Assembly: GCA_002633025.1 (NCBI GenBank)
Contig: NMRB01000293.1
Coordinates: forward strand, 177,260-241,259
Reading direction: 5' to 3'
Source: Notospermus geniculatus
Taxonomy: Eukaryota; Nemertea; Pilidiophora; Heteronemertea; Lineidae
DNA: 64,000 nucleotides
Made by a program: the position numbers and the translations under genes. Position 1 is the first letter of the stretch, and every line of letters begins with the position of its first letter. Of this stretch, positions 22,376 through 34,377 are shown piece after piece. The notes beneath the pieces are model-generated. The model was given only the letters and a program-made list of their open reading frames with translations. It ran no database searches and was not told where the DNA came from.

Positions 22376-23494
22376 GAGTAACGTCACTTCTCATCGGATC
22401 AGGGATTTTAAACTTTAGCCCGAGGTCCCATGCATTGTCCTCAGCTTTGCCCTAATAGGCCAAGGCCACGCCACCCTCAGTTTTACTGTAGGCCTAATCA
22501 TGCTAATCCAAATTCTACTACTAGGCCTAAATCAAATGATATTTTCTCTCAGTTTTTTTGCAGTGACTTAATTCGCTGTTTAAAGTTCCATTGTCTGAAT
22601 ATGAGAGCCTTACAAAAATTATTCCTCAGGCATATTGACACCCTGGTTAATCTAGAGGGTTCAGCAAGTTAGCCCTGTAAATACCTGTGACAAGATCATA
22701 GGCCAGGCATGTCAGGTCTTGTTTTCTTTGTTAAACTTAGTCATTTGTGCCTGGAAGGTATTCCCATGACATGGACTCTGTACTTACCAACAGGATGTGA
22801 TCAGTCAGGGTTACCAGAATGATCAGGGCATATTGTGGCCCTTACTGTTCCTTTGTTCTGAGACCTTCCAAAATTCTTTGTATAGACAACTTTGAAGAAG
22901 TTCATACATACATGTCATGATGTTTGTCATTTAATAAAATATTTAAAAAAATGTGGATATTCTTGTAACATGTTAAAATGTAATGATGGTATTCACATTA
23001 CCGGTACCAATGTTAACAATGAGAACAAATGGTCAGATCCTGGATTGGATTGGATTGGATTAGAATTAGAAACAGTGAGGTCATGAGATGGTCAGTTGTG
23101 TCGGCATCACCTTTGACACACTCACTGGGGGATATTTTGGATGCTTTTATACTGTGATCATTATCTATGGGGATTATTATCAAATGAGATGACATTAGAC
23201 AATGTGTTTAGCTGTCAGCTGACACCAGTGATCCAGTTTATGGTGCCAAAGGTTGCACACATTGTGGCCAGATGGCTGTTTTATTTTTTTGTGGCCAGAT
23301 GATATAATAAAAGGAGTCGTCCTCCAAAAATCTTGCAAATTTTTGACCCCAACCGGGGTCTTCAGGCTGGCTGGCACTTTCAAGTCGAGCTACCAGAAAT
23401 GTGGCCAGATGGCTGTTTTATTCCTCCAAGGTTGAGGTATGCCTGGAATGGAATGGACATGTAATAAAAGTATACTGGTAGGCCTAGGCCCAAA
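22376..23494. other. Spacer between the two large units
   Basis: 22265-22415 has inverted ends (TTAGAATCCCTGATCAG and GGATCAGGGATTTTAAA), probably a small foldback element. 22420-23300 has no match in unit A' and no recognised gene. 23303-23490 recurs at 41494-41683 after unit A'. It contains GACCCCAACCGGGGTC with flanking words TCTTCAGGCTGG, and repeated GTGGCCAGATGGCTG. Confidence 0.5.
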
Positions 23495-24217
23495 TGAGAG
23501 ACTTAGGCCTGGTTTAATGTGATATACGTAATGTGTAAAAATCATGTGATATAGGGCCCAGTTCAATGTAAAGTTGCTTTAACCGTCAGTCAGAAATACG
23601 GGTTAGGGCAGATACAGACCATTTGTTCATAATGTCATAAACTAACAGAAAATACTCGGTAACCACACCAAAGATGTCTTTTATTATTAAGTTCATGAAA
23701 ATATGAATTAATACAAAATTGTACCCAAAATTGTACCCATTATTTGGGTGGACCTCTAGTCACAAGACTCATGTGCAATAGAAGTTTTATTTGATGTGAA
23801 ATGTATTTTCAATGTTCAATATGAAATAATCTTGTCATGTCAAGCATAGAAATGATTTTTTCATCTTTTTTCATAAGATCCTGACATTTCTTCCTATGGA
23901 CTGCAGCTCCTTTTACGCCCGGCCTACCCAACGCAACTCCCGGCTTGAATAGCAGATCCATGAAATTGGGAGTTGGCTGCTCTTGAGATGGCCAGTCCAA
24001 ATAATGGAAATATTTGTTGACTGCAACCACTGCAACAGGTCATTTTGAGGCAGGATGATGGCTTGCTACTGCAGTGACCACAAGTTAGCTGATAACAACT
24101 GAATACATGTACTGTCACCCATGGAACTTATAACTTTTGACGCTTGGGGGCAGCACCTGACGGTGCCAGTGCCCGATAATGTTGAGATGGCCCCCCAATA
24201 TCTAACCTCGTCCTCTG

Positions 24218-24845
24218 GCATTGGAACGTTCCTTTCGCCGCCGGGCGACGTACACAGACTGGGCCGTCACGCGGTACCGTGATTCACGCTTTACCGTGAA
24301 ATCCGTGGTGAAAAGAGGAAGTGGATCGAATGTGGCGCAACCGCACAACTGCTCGCTGAGCATGGTGGGAATGGTGGTCGCGCTGCAGCGTGATATCACG
24401 GGGCAGTTGAAGTCAACGTTTACAATGGTTTACTTGTGGAGATTACAACAACAATCGCGCGGTCACACTAATTACCGACCACAACCGTCCACAACAGACC
24501 ACAAGCGTCCACAACCGACCACAAGCGTTTATTACCGTCCACAAGCGTCCAAATGCAATTAGAGGGGATTAAAAATGTTATTTTAGATCCATTTAAAGAC
24601 GTTTGAAAAATGATTCTGCTTTTGGGTACCTAGGCGATGTATTTTTTTGCAACATTGACGAGATTGATTGACAGTCAATTTATTTGCATATTGATCTATG
24701 GGACGCCTTTTCTTCTAAAATTCTGACTTGTAGATTCTTTTAAACGAACTTCTTCCACCACATTCTCTTGCAGGTGACACTGGTCAGATGAGTGGGAGTC
24801 TGAAGCTGTGATTTTATTGGGAATAAAATGAAAAAAAGTTACACN
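24218..24845. other. Copy-2-specific stretch upstream of EXO1
   Basis: It has no counterpart in unit A (which reads CGCCGGCCGGCGACGTACAATAC at 3991) and ends at a single N at 24845, after which homology resumes (GTCAGTCGGCAGC). It contains the 10-bp tandem array at 24474-24553. No gene was recognised. Confidence 0.55.
24474..24553 (+). repeat. 10-bp minisatellite, eight units
   Basis: Eight consecutive 10-base units of the type ACCGACCACA, ACCGTCCACA or AGCGTCCACA, with one diverged unit AGCGTTTATT. Present only in unit A'. Confidence 0.85.
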
Positions 24846-25588
24846 CGCGCCGTCAGTCGGCAGCAAAAAGCAAAGCTGAAAGCATGTGGTCTTGCGTGTG
24901 CATGGTGTGTGTGTGTGTGTGTGTTTTGTGTACAATCTTAATCAACATGATCAATGTCATCCATCACTCACTGTACCCACAGTCTGTAGTTGCGTCTCGC
25001 TTACGACGATCGGGATCAGTCGCCGACCAAAAAGATCACGAATCGCAAGAGTTGAACATGTTCAACTTCTGCGCCACGACGAATCATGGTCCCGACGGGC
25101 ATAGAGGCCTAACCCAGTCGCAGACTCGCAGTCGACCTGACTTGAGTTAGGCCTATGACGTCGTGCGATTATCCAGAAGTTGGTCTGTTTTAGTTAACCA
25201 ATCAGTGATCAGCATTTTCATACCCTGCATGGGCGCTGCCATCTTAAAAATGTCACATGATCACAAGTCACAAGACTGCCAGACCTTTGCGATGCTGTAG
25301 TCGCAGGTGACCTGAACACGGTTACGATTCCCTGCGCGCAGATGCCGCCTGTTCCATGACGATCGTACACATGTTTCGTTTTTGTGACCTGACTGTGCTT
25401 GCGATGCTTAATGCCGACTAGTGTTGCATCGCAGCGCAAGCAATCGCAGTGTGACCTGACATCCGCATATAGGAGTCCTGAGGCTTGATCGAGAACTTAA
25501 GCCAGGAACGATACTCAGTCAGGCCTAGGCCTAGGAGTACGGTACATACGCAGGAAGTTTTTTTCCACTGTTGTGTATGTAAAGAAGG

Positions 25589-28500
25589 ATGGGTATCGCT
25601 GGCTTGTTACCATTTCTTAAGCCGGCTTCACGCCAGGTCAACATGAGAGAATACAAGGGATGCACTGTCGCTGTTGATTCCTATTGTTGGTTGCACAAGG
25701 GAGCATTCAGCTGTGCTGGAAAACTTGCTTTAGGAGAGAAGACTGATAGGTATGAAAAATTCAACTGTAGGCCTGTTTATTTGTCATGCTTTATAAGTGG
25801 GATTCATCTGTACCGGTAGTATTAAACATGAAAGTATGGTACTTACACAATGTAATTGTTGTGATTAGCCTTTTTGATGCTTCTTCACTTCTATTGTTTC
25901 ATGAAAAGGCACAGAATTTTGTTGGTATGTGAGGAGCTGAAAGCTACAGTGATGCAAAATTTTTCTGCTCCCCAAGTACATGAAGTAAAGCACCATTTTA
26001 ATTTGGTTCCAGTTATGTGTACTACTGTATGAAGTTCGTCAACATGCTCTTGGCGAATGATATCAAACCTGTGATGGTGTTCGATGGTTGCAATTTGCCA
26101 TCCAAGGAAAGAGTTGAGAAGGACAGACGAGAGTAAGTTCGGATTCATGCCTTCACTTTGTGCCATTTGTTTGCCTTGGGTCAAATTTTATTGCCGTCTT
26201 TCGCCTGAATTGTTGCCATGTTGACTAGACCTCCTAAGTTTTCAATATCATATCTTCTTCAGATATACCAGTCATGCCGTAGTATGAGAACATGACTTGT
26301 TCAGTTTCTCTGCAGGAATGCAATGAATTGTGCAGGCATCCTCTGTTCTGTATAGGTCATTGCAAATCTGGAGTTTTCAGTCTAGGCATGTAGGCCTACA
26401 TGTAGAATAATTCACAAAATCCTGTTTGAGGGAAATGTTGAATCCGTTTCTCTACCGGTAATACATGGGCTACGAAGGGATAATTTACAAAGATACTTGG
26501 GTCAAGCTTGTGTACGGTAGTCTCCTTGTTCACATTTCTCAGGCGAAGACAGCAATACAGAAAGAAAGCAGCCCAGTTTCTGCGTGAGGGAAAGAAGAAG
26601 GAAGCAACTGAGTGTTTTCAAAGATGTGTCGACATTACGTCAGAGATGGCACTAGCGCTTATGAAGGTCAGTAAGAAAAAAGACTTCAACTGTTTTTGGC
26701 CGGTGTTAACTTGCCAGACATAGCGGCAGTCATGTCTGACAGGTTTTGACATCTTTTGAGAGGAGCTGACATTACCTTACAACTGACATAGTTTTCCGAG
26801 GTGCCTAAACAAGTGTGAAAAATTGATAGGGTCAATAAACTGGTGACACTTTCTCCGTCACAGAAAAGTCTTAATTGCCCAGGCCTTTCCTTTTGAGGCG
26901 CGCTAAAATGTGCATGTGCCTCGCAAACAATAGAATTTATATTGTTCGCGAGGCACATGCACATTTTAGCGCACCTCAAAAGGAAAGGCCTGATTGCCTC
27001 AGTATTGCATTTGTATTTTCAACTTGCAGGCATGTCGAGCCAAGGGAGTGGACTGTATTGTGGCACCTTATGAGGCTGATGCACAACTTGCTTACCTCAA
27101 CAAGATCGGCATTGCAGATATCATTATCACTGAGGACTCGGATCTGATACTCTTTGGTTGTGAAAGGGTGAGTTTTGATAACTACTGAAGTCAATGAGTA
27201 CATGTTTATTCTGCCTCTGCATGATTTACACTTCTTCGACCTCAGTGGATTTGACTGACTGTTTGGAACGGGCATTTTTCGAATCATTGGCTCACAGGTG
27301 ACTGACTTCAGCATCAGAATGAGTGTTCAGAATGGAAAGCCGTGTTTAAAACTCCATTAAGTACTGCATAATGAAAATTTTTTCTTCAGGTTGTCTACAA
27401 ACTGGATCACATGGGTAATGGAGTCATGATTGAGCAAGATCGTCTTAGTCTGGCAGCCAAAGTCCGAAACTACACCTTCGATCGTTTCCGATACATGTGT
27501 ATCCTCTCTGGTTGTGATTACTTGCCGTCCTTGCCAGGAATAGGCCTTGGCAAGGCTTGCAAATTGCTGAAAGTTTCTTCAAATCCAGATTTCACCAAGG
27601 TAAATGATTCGATTTTCTTGGACTGTGGACAATCCACTGCAGTTGTTTGTTGTGTTGTCTTTATTATAGGGTTAGAAAAATATTCAATATTGAATTGAGA
27701 GCTTAATAATTTGTGACCTGGTCTGTGAAAACCTGGCCAAAGTCACTGGGGAGTGACATAGGCCTTGATCATACCTGCCTTTTGTTGCACAATCCACAAG
27801 GCTTTATTTGCCACTAACAGACCATCGTCTTTTCATTGTGATGACACACCCCACATAACCTATTCACCCTGCGCCCTGTGGTGTTCAGCGACTTTGGCCG
27901 GGTTTTGCTAGACGTGGTCACATGTTTTTCAATAGACTCTATCACTCCAATAGAGCGCAGCACCTGACGGGTAGCTAGCTAGGCCTTCAGCGTCACGACG
28001 TCCCATGCCCCATTCTGAACGCCATGATGTCACTCGAAAAACCTCCACTTGTTTCAGCGATCATGACGTCGTCTCAAGTCGAGATGTCATGGAATGAGTA
28101 TGGGACGTCGTGACGCTGTAGTTACCAGTCAGGTGCTGCGCTCTTTTGGAGTGATATAGTCTATTCATGGCTGTCATATATGATGTCGATGTATCATTTC
28201 AGACTCTGCGGAAAATCCCAACACTTCTGAAAGTGAATGCACGAGTGACAGACGAATATGTGGATGGCTTTGTCAAAGCAGATAATACCTTTCTTTATCA
28301 GCTGGTGTTTGATCCACTCCGAAAGAAAGTCCTCCCCCTCAATCCTTACCCTGATGGTTTGAGTAGAGATGACCTCCCGTATGCTGGGACGTATCCTTAA
28401 ACATTATTTATCAAAAGATACCTTCCGTGCAGTGTCTGGTCAGGATTGCAGAAAGTTGCCCGTTCGAATCCCGCTGTGGATCTTCCAGTGCGCAGGGGGC

Positions 28501-31500
28501 ATCTTCCCCATAAACTGAATATTCCAGCTCCTTGTAAATGAAATATTGCTCAAATTTTTCGAAGCCTACTAACTATTTCTGTACTTAGATTTGTAGAAAC
28601 TACTTTTTCCTTGACAAACGTCAGATATCATCCCCAAGATGTAGCATACCAAATGGCACTCGGTAACTTGGATGTGAGGACGAAGAAAGTTCTAGATTCC
28701 TTTAATCCAGATACATTTAAGGTATGGAAAGATGTGTATAGATCAGACTTGTTATTGCTTTGTAAAAAAAAAAGGAAATGCACGTGAGCTCTGGGTTGTA
28801 TGGTTTGTTTAGTACAGCTGTGTTCCATGACCTCTGGATGCAAGTTGTGCTTGGAGCAGAGACCCTGAAATAGAAGTCGCTTTCATCTAAGTTTTTTCCT
28901 CTTTCATGAATTATTTTCATTCGTTTCAGCCGCCCCCTCAGAAAGGTACAAGCTGGAATGCAACTGCCAATAAACCTCTACCACCTCACCGACACAGCAT
29001 TTGGACCAGGTCTTTCAAACCTAAGCAGTACAAAATAAATATTGACCCGACAGAAGTGGAAAGGTCATCCACAAAAGGTCAGGAGGTCACGGTCAAAATG
29101 AAAGGATTGAAAAGTCCACAAAAGCGAGCCAGGGAAAGTAAGATACAAATTATACCCTCAAACAAATATTTTGTATAGAGGTTTTGCAAATGATGTCACA
29201 AGCCGCCATGCTGGGGGACACATGCTGAAGAGGCACAGCGAAATGAGCCGTGCATGCAAAATGACGTTACGTCAAACAATGGCATGGCACACTTCACGCA
29301 AGTCACGTCACGATCGGCTCACACCTCTGTGCCCTGTATCCTCCAGAATGGCCGCCAGGATGACGTCATTGCAAAGCCTCCATTCGATAAATTTTCGTTG
29401 CTTTGGAATATTGGCATTTTGTCAGTTTCTTGTGCTGCTGATTTTTCATGTTCAAAGAGAACTATATGTACCCACTTTCTGAGTTCCGAGACTAGATTTT
29501 GCTGTGCATTTTTTCAGCCGTTGTTTGCCTTGACAGTAAGACCGACTCCGAGTTGGCCACCATGTACGAGGGTGCCCCTCCATCAAAGAGATTGAGATTA
29601 GATGAAGAAGCTGATGACGATATCTGGAACGATGATGTAGCTGATCCGTTCAGTGACTTTCTTGACGCAATAGATCAAGAAAACACTGTACCTGATGAAG
29701 CGATGGAAGCAGATGATGAGGATGAACCACTGGAGAATCTCATGGCAAGTTTGGAGGAGAAGAAATCACCAGAGAAACCAAAGAAATCAAGGAATATCTT
29801 TGCAATTTCTAAGGACACAAAGAAGGAAAAGTTTTCGCTGAATAAGCCAAAAGAAAATGTGGAGGTCAGGAGCAGGTGAGGACTATAGTATCAATATCAT
29901 TACCAGGTATACATTTTAGCTAGTGTTGATTTAACTGCTCGTATAGCCTCCGTGCTGTTCTTGCTTTTTCTAGGCAGTTTGTAGTACTAGTACCAGTATT
30001 ACTTTTTCTAGTCAGTTTATAGTACCTATTAGTATTGCTTTTCGTAGTCAGTTTGTTAGTATTAGTTTTTTGCTTTTTTTAATCAGTTTGTAGTACTGTA
30101 TTGCTTTTTCTAGGCAGTTTGTATCGTAGTAGTATTGCATCGTAGTAGTATTGCATTTTCTGGGCAGTTTGTAGCACTGCTATTTATTTCTGGCCAGTTT
30201 GTAGAGGAGCTCAGTGATACCTGTTAAGTGTTCAGATTTTACAACTACCATTCTTCTCTTACATTTCAGATTCTTTTCGGAGAAACCTTTGACAAACAAG
30301 AAACCGAAGACAACATTTTTAGACTGCATGGACTGTCATGAAGTGATCAGCGCTGAGGAGGACAGGAAGAAATCAGATAAAAACCGTTTGGACAACACAT
30401 TGCAGAAGTTTGTCTCTCCTAAGCATGAAAAAGAGAGAGAGAGCTCAAATCTGACGTCACTTAGCCCATCGATATCAGATGATATCAACTTGGAAAAAGA
30501 GACGGAAAGTGTGATTGATGATATCGGTGCTGAAGTTGAAGAGGTGAAAGAGAAAAACAAGAAGACTGTTGTAAGTGCATTCTCGTGGGATGATTTCAAG
30601 AGTCGCTACTCAAAAGGTGCCAATAGCTGCCAGCAGAAGATGGGAAGTAAAGCAAATGTAAATAAGGAATTTAAACCGGTGACTCCAAAAGTAACCACAT
30701 TTCTGTCAAGTTTTCAAGGGCGATGTGACAAAGTGCCAAGTGAAAAGGACGAGGTTGTGAATGCAGAAATATCTGATGGTTTAAGTGGTGCTACTCAAGG
30801 AAGTCCTGGTCAACAGACAAGGGGGTGTGAAAAAACCGTCAACAAGAAATTCAAAACGGTGACTCCCAAAATAACTACGCTTCTTACAAGTCTTCAAGGG
30901 CAGTGTGATGAAGCGATCAGTGGAAAAGAAGATGCCATTCAGAATGCAGAAATTATACCTGATGGTGTAAGTGGTGCTACTCAGGGAAGTCCTGGCCAAC
31001 AGACTACTGGGAGTAAACCAGCTGTCAACAAGAAATTCAAAGCAGTGACCCCCAAAATAACCACGCTTCTTACAAGTCTTCAGAGGCAGTGTGATAAACT
31101 GACCGGGGAAGAGGAAAACAGTGATAATAATGCAGAAATTGAACCTGATAGTTTCAATGCGTCTTCTCAGAAAACTCAAGATTGTTCTCCTATAGAGAAG
31201 CGAGGACAGGGATCCAAAACGGACTTACGGACAATGTTCCAAAAAGCAACAAAGTCCGTTGAAAATTCCGTGGATAATGATTCCGACTGCTGTGAAGTTG
31301 ATTGTGAAGAATTAGATTATAAAGACTATTTGCAGCAATCTGGAACTCAAGTATCAGAAACGTCCACCGCTGACAATGAGCCGTCGCAATGCTCTGTCGG
31401 CATGTACAGTATTGATGGAGATAGTATAAGTTTTAGCCAGAGCCCTCTGGTGGAGGAAGAAAGTAGAGTAGCGAGCAAGGCAGAGGTGATATTGGCCCAG

Positions 31501-31993
31501 GATGAGGATAGCAATGATGTGAAGATTATCTCGGTGGAAAAGGTAGGAAGTTACAGAAAACATTGTCCGTTGTTCAGGTGAAATGTATATTCAAAGAAGA
31601 CCACTGTATAAGTCTGACAGACTGCAATTGTAAAAGTTAGTCGTCTGTTTGATGTCATCTACCTGTATTCAATTAAGCAAGCCTTTTAACTTCTTCTTTC
31701 CAGACAACAATGAAGCAGAGTTCAAATTTGCTGACCAAGCTCTCAACTCCTGCAGTACTTCAAGGTAAAATTTCTCGTTAGTTCGTTCAGTAGGTGTGAC
31801 AGCCTTGTTGTCTGGTTCGGTATTTAATGGATCTTTTGTCCATTTTACAGGAAAATCCAAAATGACAGGATGTCGTAGCAGTGGTCTGTCCAAGTCAAAG
31901 GGTAGAAGCAAGACAGTCAAGAGGAACATTGAGAATGACCCAAGTCAGAAAAATATCACAAAGTTCTTCTCTCAATTCAAGCATGAGAAGTAA
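25589..31993 (+). CDS. EXO1: Exonuclease 1, complete 12-exon gene (copy 2)
   Basis: Exons: 25589-25749, 26013-26132, 26543-26666, 27030-27167, 27390-27599, 28203-28390, 28625-28721, 28930-29137, 29518-29875, 30270-31542, 31704-31764, 31851-31993. All junctions are GT/AG and phases agree, giving 1026 residues (human 846). XPG-type nuclease of mismatch repair and end resection, nuclear. N-domain residues 1-99 start MGIAGLLPF. The metal-binding acids are all present: D30, D78, E150, D152 ([10 protein letters not shown]), D171, D173 (EDSDL) and D224 (SGCDYL), almost the human numbering. The tail is long and acidic. RSRFFSEK at about 533-540 spans the exon 9/10 junction and matches the MLH1-interaction motif of human EXO1. 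Three 60-62-residue repeats follow at about 665-807. The extreme C-terminus has a canonical PCNA box QKNITKFF (1012-1019). The start ATG has an AAGAAGG context. Confidence 0.95.
26880..26992. mobile_element. 113-bp foldback MITE in EXO1 intron 3, copy 2
   Basis: Same sequence as 6387-6499, with ATTGCC flanks. Its empty site is preserved only in the extra intron copy at about 7478. Confidence 0.8.
27932..28164. mobile_element. Foldback MITE in EXO1 intron 5, copy 2
   Basis: Counterpart of 8430-8662. Inverted ends ATAGACTCTATCACTCC and GGAGTGATATAGTCTAT. Confidence 0.75.
29183..29375. mobile_element. Foldback MITE in EXO1 intron 8, copy 2
   Basis: Counterpart of 9681-9873. Inverted ends TTTGCAAATGATGTCA and TGACGTCATTGCAAA. 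Confidence 0.6.
30664..31139 (+). repeat. Threefold coding repeat inside EXO1 exon 10
   Basis: Three in-frame repeats, starting at about 30664, 30844 and 31030, of a segment with the core [18 protein letters not shown] and the linkers NAEI and [12 protein letters not shown]. Spacings are 180 and 186 nt (60 and 62 residues). From memory, human EXO1 has a single similar stretch (RNKFATFLQRKNE). Confidence 0.85.
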
Positions 31994-33034
31994 GTTTTGT
32001 TTTGTTATCGTATTTATGCGTATTTAAGCACATGCGCTTATAAACGAAAATCGCTTGTTTTAAGGCCTTTTTCCCGCCTTCGTTTCGCCCGATTATAAGC
32101 ACATGCGCTTATACTTTTCTGGAGCAAAACCGCTTCTTTGGCGCCTTTTCCTGGTCAAGGATGTTGTCGGCTCAGATCGTCGGCGCATTCTGGACACAAA
32201 CGATAATTAGTCCGTTGGTTGTGGTTGTCGGCACGTGCCAAGGCGATCATTGTCCGCGATAGGCNNNNNNNNNNNNNNNNNNNNNNNNNNNNNNNNNNNN
32301 NNNNNNNNNNNNNNNNNNNNNNNNNNNNNNNNNNNNNNNNNNNNNNNNNNNNNNNNNNNNNNNNNNNNNNNNNNNNNNNNNNNNNNNNNNNNNNNNNNNN
32401 NNNNNNNNNNNNNNNNNNNNNNNNNNNNNNNNNNNNNNNNNNNNNNNNNNNNNNNNNNNNNNNNNNNNNNNNNNNNNNNNNNNNNNNNNNNNNNNNNNNN
32501 NNNNNNNNNNNNNNNNNNNNNNNNNNNNNNNNNNNNNNNNNNNNNNNNNNNNNNNNNNNNNNNNNNNNNNNNNNNNNNNNNNNNNNNNNNNNNNNNNNNN
32601 NNNNNNNNNNNNNNNNNNNNNNNNNNNNNNNNNNNNNNNNNNNNNNNNNNNNNNNNNNNNNNNNNNNNNNNNNNNNNNNNNNNNNNNNNNNNNNNNNNNN
32701 NNNNNNNNNNNNNNNNNNNNNNNNNNNNNNNNNNNNNNNNNNNNNNNNNNNNNNNNNNNNNNNNNNNNNNNNNNNNNNNNNNNNNNNNNNNNNNNNNNNN
32801 NNNNNNNNNNNNNNNNNNNNNNNNNNNNNNNNNNNNNNNNNNNNNNNNNNNNNNNNNNNNNNNNNNNNNNNNNNNNNNNNNNNNNNNNNNNNNNNNNNNN
32901 NNNNNNNNNNNNNNNNNNNNNNNNNNNNNNNNNNNNNNNNNNNNNNNNNNNNNNNNNNNNNNNNNNNNNNNNNNNNNNNNNNNNNNNNNNNNNNNNNNNN
33001 NNNNNNNNNNNNNNNNNNNNNNNNNNNNNNNNNN
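31994..33034. other. EXO1 3' flank and 770-base assembly gap
   Basis: 31994-32264 contains an imperfectly repeated word AAGCACATGCGCTTATA (about 32026 and 32097) and looks repeat-derived. No AATAAA is seen before the gap. 32265-33034 is a run of N. Reading frames through it are meaningless. Confidence 0.9.
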
Positions 33035-33761
33035 AGGCGAGACTTTTTTTATACCTTGGTTAGCGTGCCCGCCGCTCCGTGAATTCCCGAAAAAAAAATA
33101 AAAATAAAGTTTTATTTTCGGCCAGTTAGCGTGCCCGCCGCACTCGAAATCGCCGAAAATCGGAATAAAAAAAAAATTTTTATTTTATTTTTTTCCCGCC
33201 CGCCGCCGCCGTCATGGTCGTGGATATGGCATGCATGGTGGACGCAAAACTGTGGAGTGAGACATTTGGACCAATCAGGGTCGTCGTTTCATTCGCAGTG
33301 CGGTAGACTGAGTGTAGAAGGCCATGTGTTACACATGTGTTATACATGAAACGACGACGCGACATGCACGATGATGGCGACTTGGTTCTCCGTGATAAAC
33401 CACTTGAGCCCTGGGAAATATCGTAAACGTTTGGTGAATGGTTTCGCCTCTGAAACTGTCGGTGATGTGGTCCTAAAAAGTGTTGACGATGAGGATGAGG
33501 AGCTACCGAACTATATCATGTATATTACAAACTGGCAAATCAATGGGAAATGTCAATGGAATTTGGGGTAATAAGTTGGAGACAAAGTAACTTTATTTCG
33601 AAATAAAATTTTATTTTTATTTTTTCCTCCTCTCCACTGCTCCCACAGAAGGCTTCTGTGAAAGCTCAAAATAAAATTTTATTTTTATTTTTTTTTCGCC
33701 CGCCTACGGATCTCCTTGGATAAAAAAGCACGCTAACCAAGGAATAAAAAAAGTCTCGCCT
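33035..33761. mobile_element. Foldback element with AGGCGAGAC ends, left end at the gap
   Basis: AGGCGAGACTTTTTTTAT at 33035 and the following TTGGTTAGCGTGC are inverted at 33728-33761 (GCACGCTAACCAAGG, then AAAAAAAGTCTCGCCT). The interior has repeated AATAAAATTTTATTTTTATTT blocks (each shorter than this when uninterrupted) and a central non-repetitive 350-base region with a 66-codon open frame (33371-33571, MMATWFSVINHLSPG). I do not recognise that frame. The element abuts the N gap, so its left flank is unknown. Confidence 0.65.
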
Positions 33762-33814
33762 TACTGCAGTAACTGTAGGCCTACATAGACTTGTATCTGT
33801 AGTTGCATTTCAAT

Positions 33815-34377
33815 ACAAATACAAATAGTATACCAGTACATGCATTTGCCAAACTCAGTTTGTTGCTTTGATTTTTTTCTTCCATTCCCTATGTTCAACA
33901 ACCTGTTTTTGCTTAACTGTTCCACAACTCTACTGTCCAAGGGCTGGGCCTGCACTCTGTATTTAGGCCTACTTGGCAGCAGTGGCTCCCCAAGCAACAG
34001 ACCTGTAATGTAAGATATCACTTTGTTTTTACCATCCAATGTTGACCAGAAGCGGTGTCATCTAGTACACAACTTGATCCCACAGACCAGAATACATGTA
34101 GGTAGTTTAATAAACTACCTACATGTATTCTGGTCTGTGGTGAGTTGCTCCTTCTGAGGCCTACCTTGAGATAGCTTGGCCATGTTCCGTCCAGCACCCA
34201 AGCTATTTCAATGACTAATCTGTTACCTCGAGGGTACAGTGGCTGGCAATATCACTGATGTACAGACTTATGAATAAACCCAATACCAGATTGACCACAG
34301 TAGTTTATTACCCATTGCATAATAATCTGATCTGATTAGGTTTTCTGGGCATGTTTGTCCTGTCTACTTCACAGTAA
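33815..34377. other. Shared intergenic sequence with perfect palindrome
   Basis: Homologous to 13598-14152 in unit A. Non-coding. It contains the 61-bp palindrome listed separately. Confidence 0.6.
34080..34140. repeat. 61-bp perfect palindrome
   Basis: CCACAGACCAGAATACATG and the bases that follow to 34109 are exactly inverted from 34111 to 34140, giving 30-base arms around one base. The counterpart in unit A (about 13864-13912) has lost the outer left bases and has one mismatch in the arm. It could form a strong hairpin or be a minimal foldback remnant. Confidence 0.85.

Noticed and set aside
30336-31179. Minus-strand open frames of 87 and 132 codons
   Set aside because: They are antisense shadows of the EXO1 exon 10 repeats.
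32219-33101. Open frames of about 287 codons across the N run
   Set aside because: They consist almost entirely of unknown residues in the 770-base gap; there is no evidence of coding.
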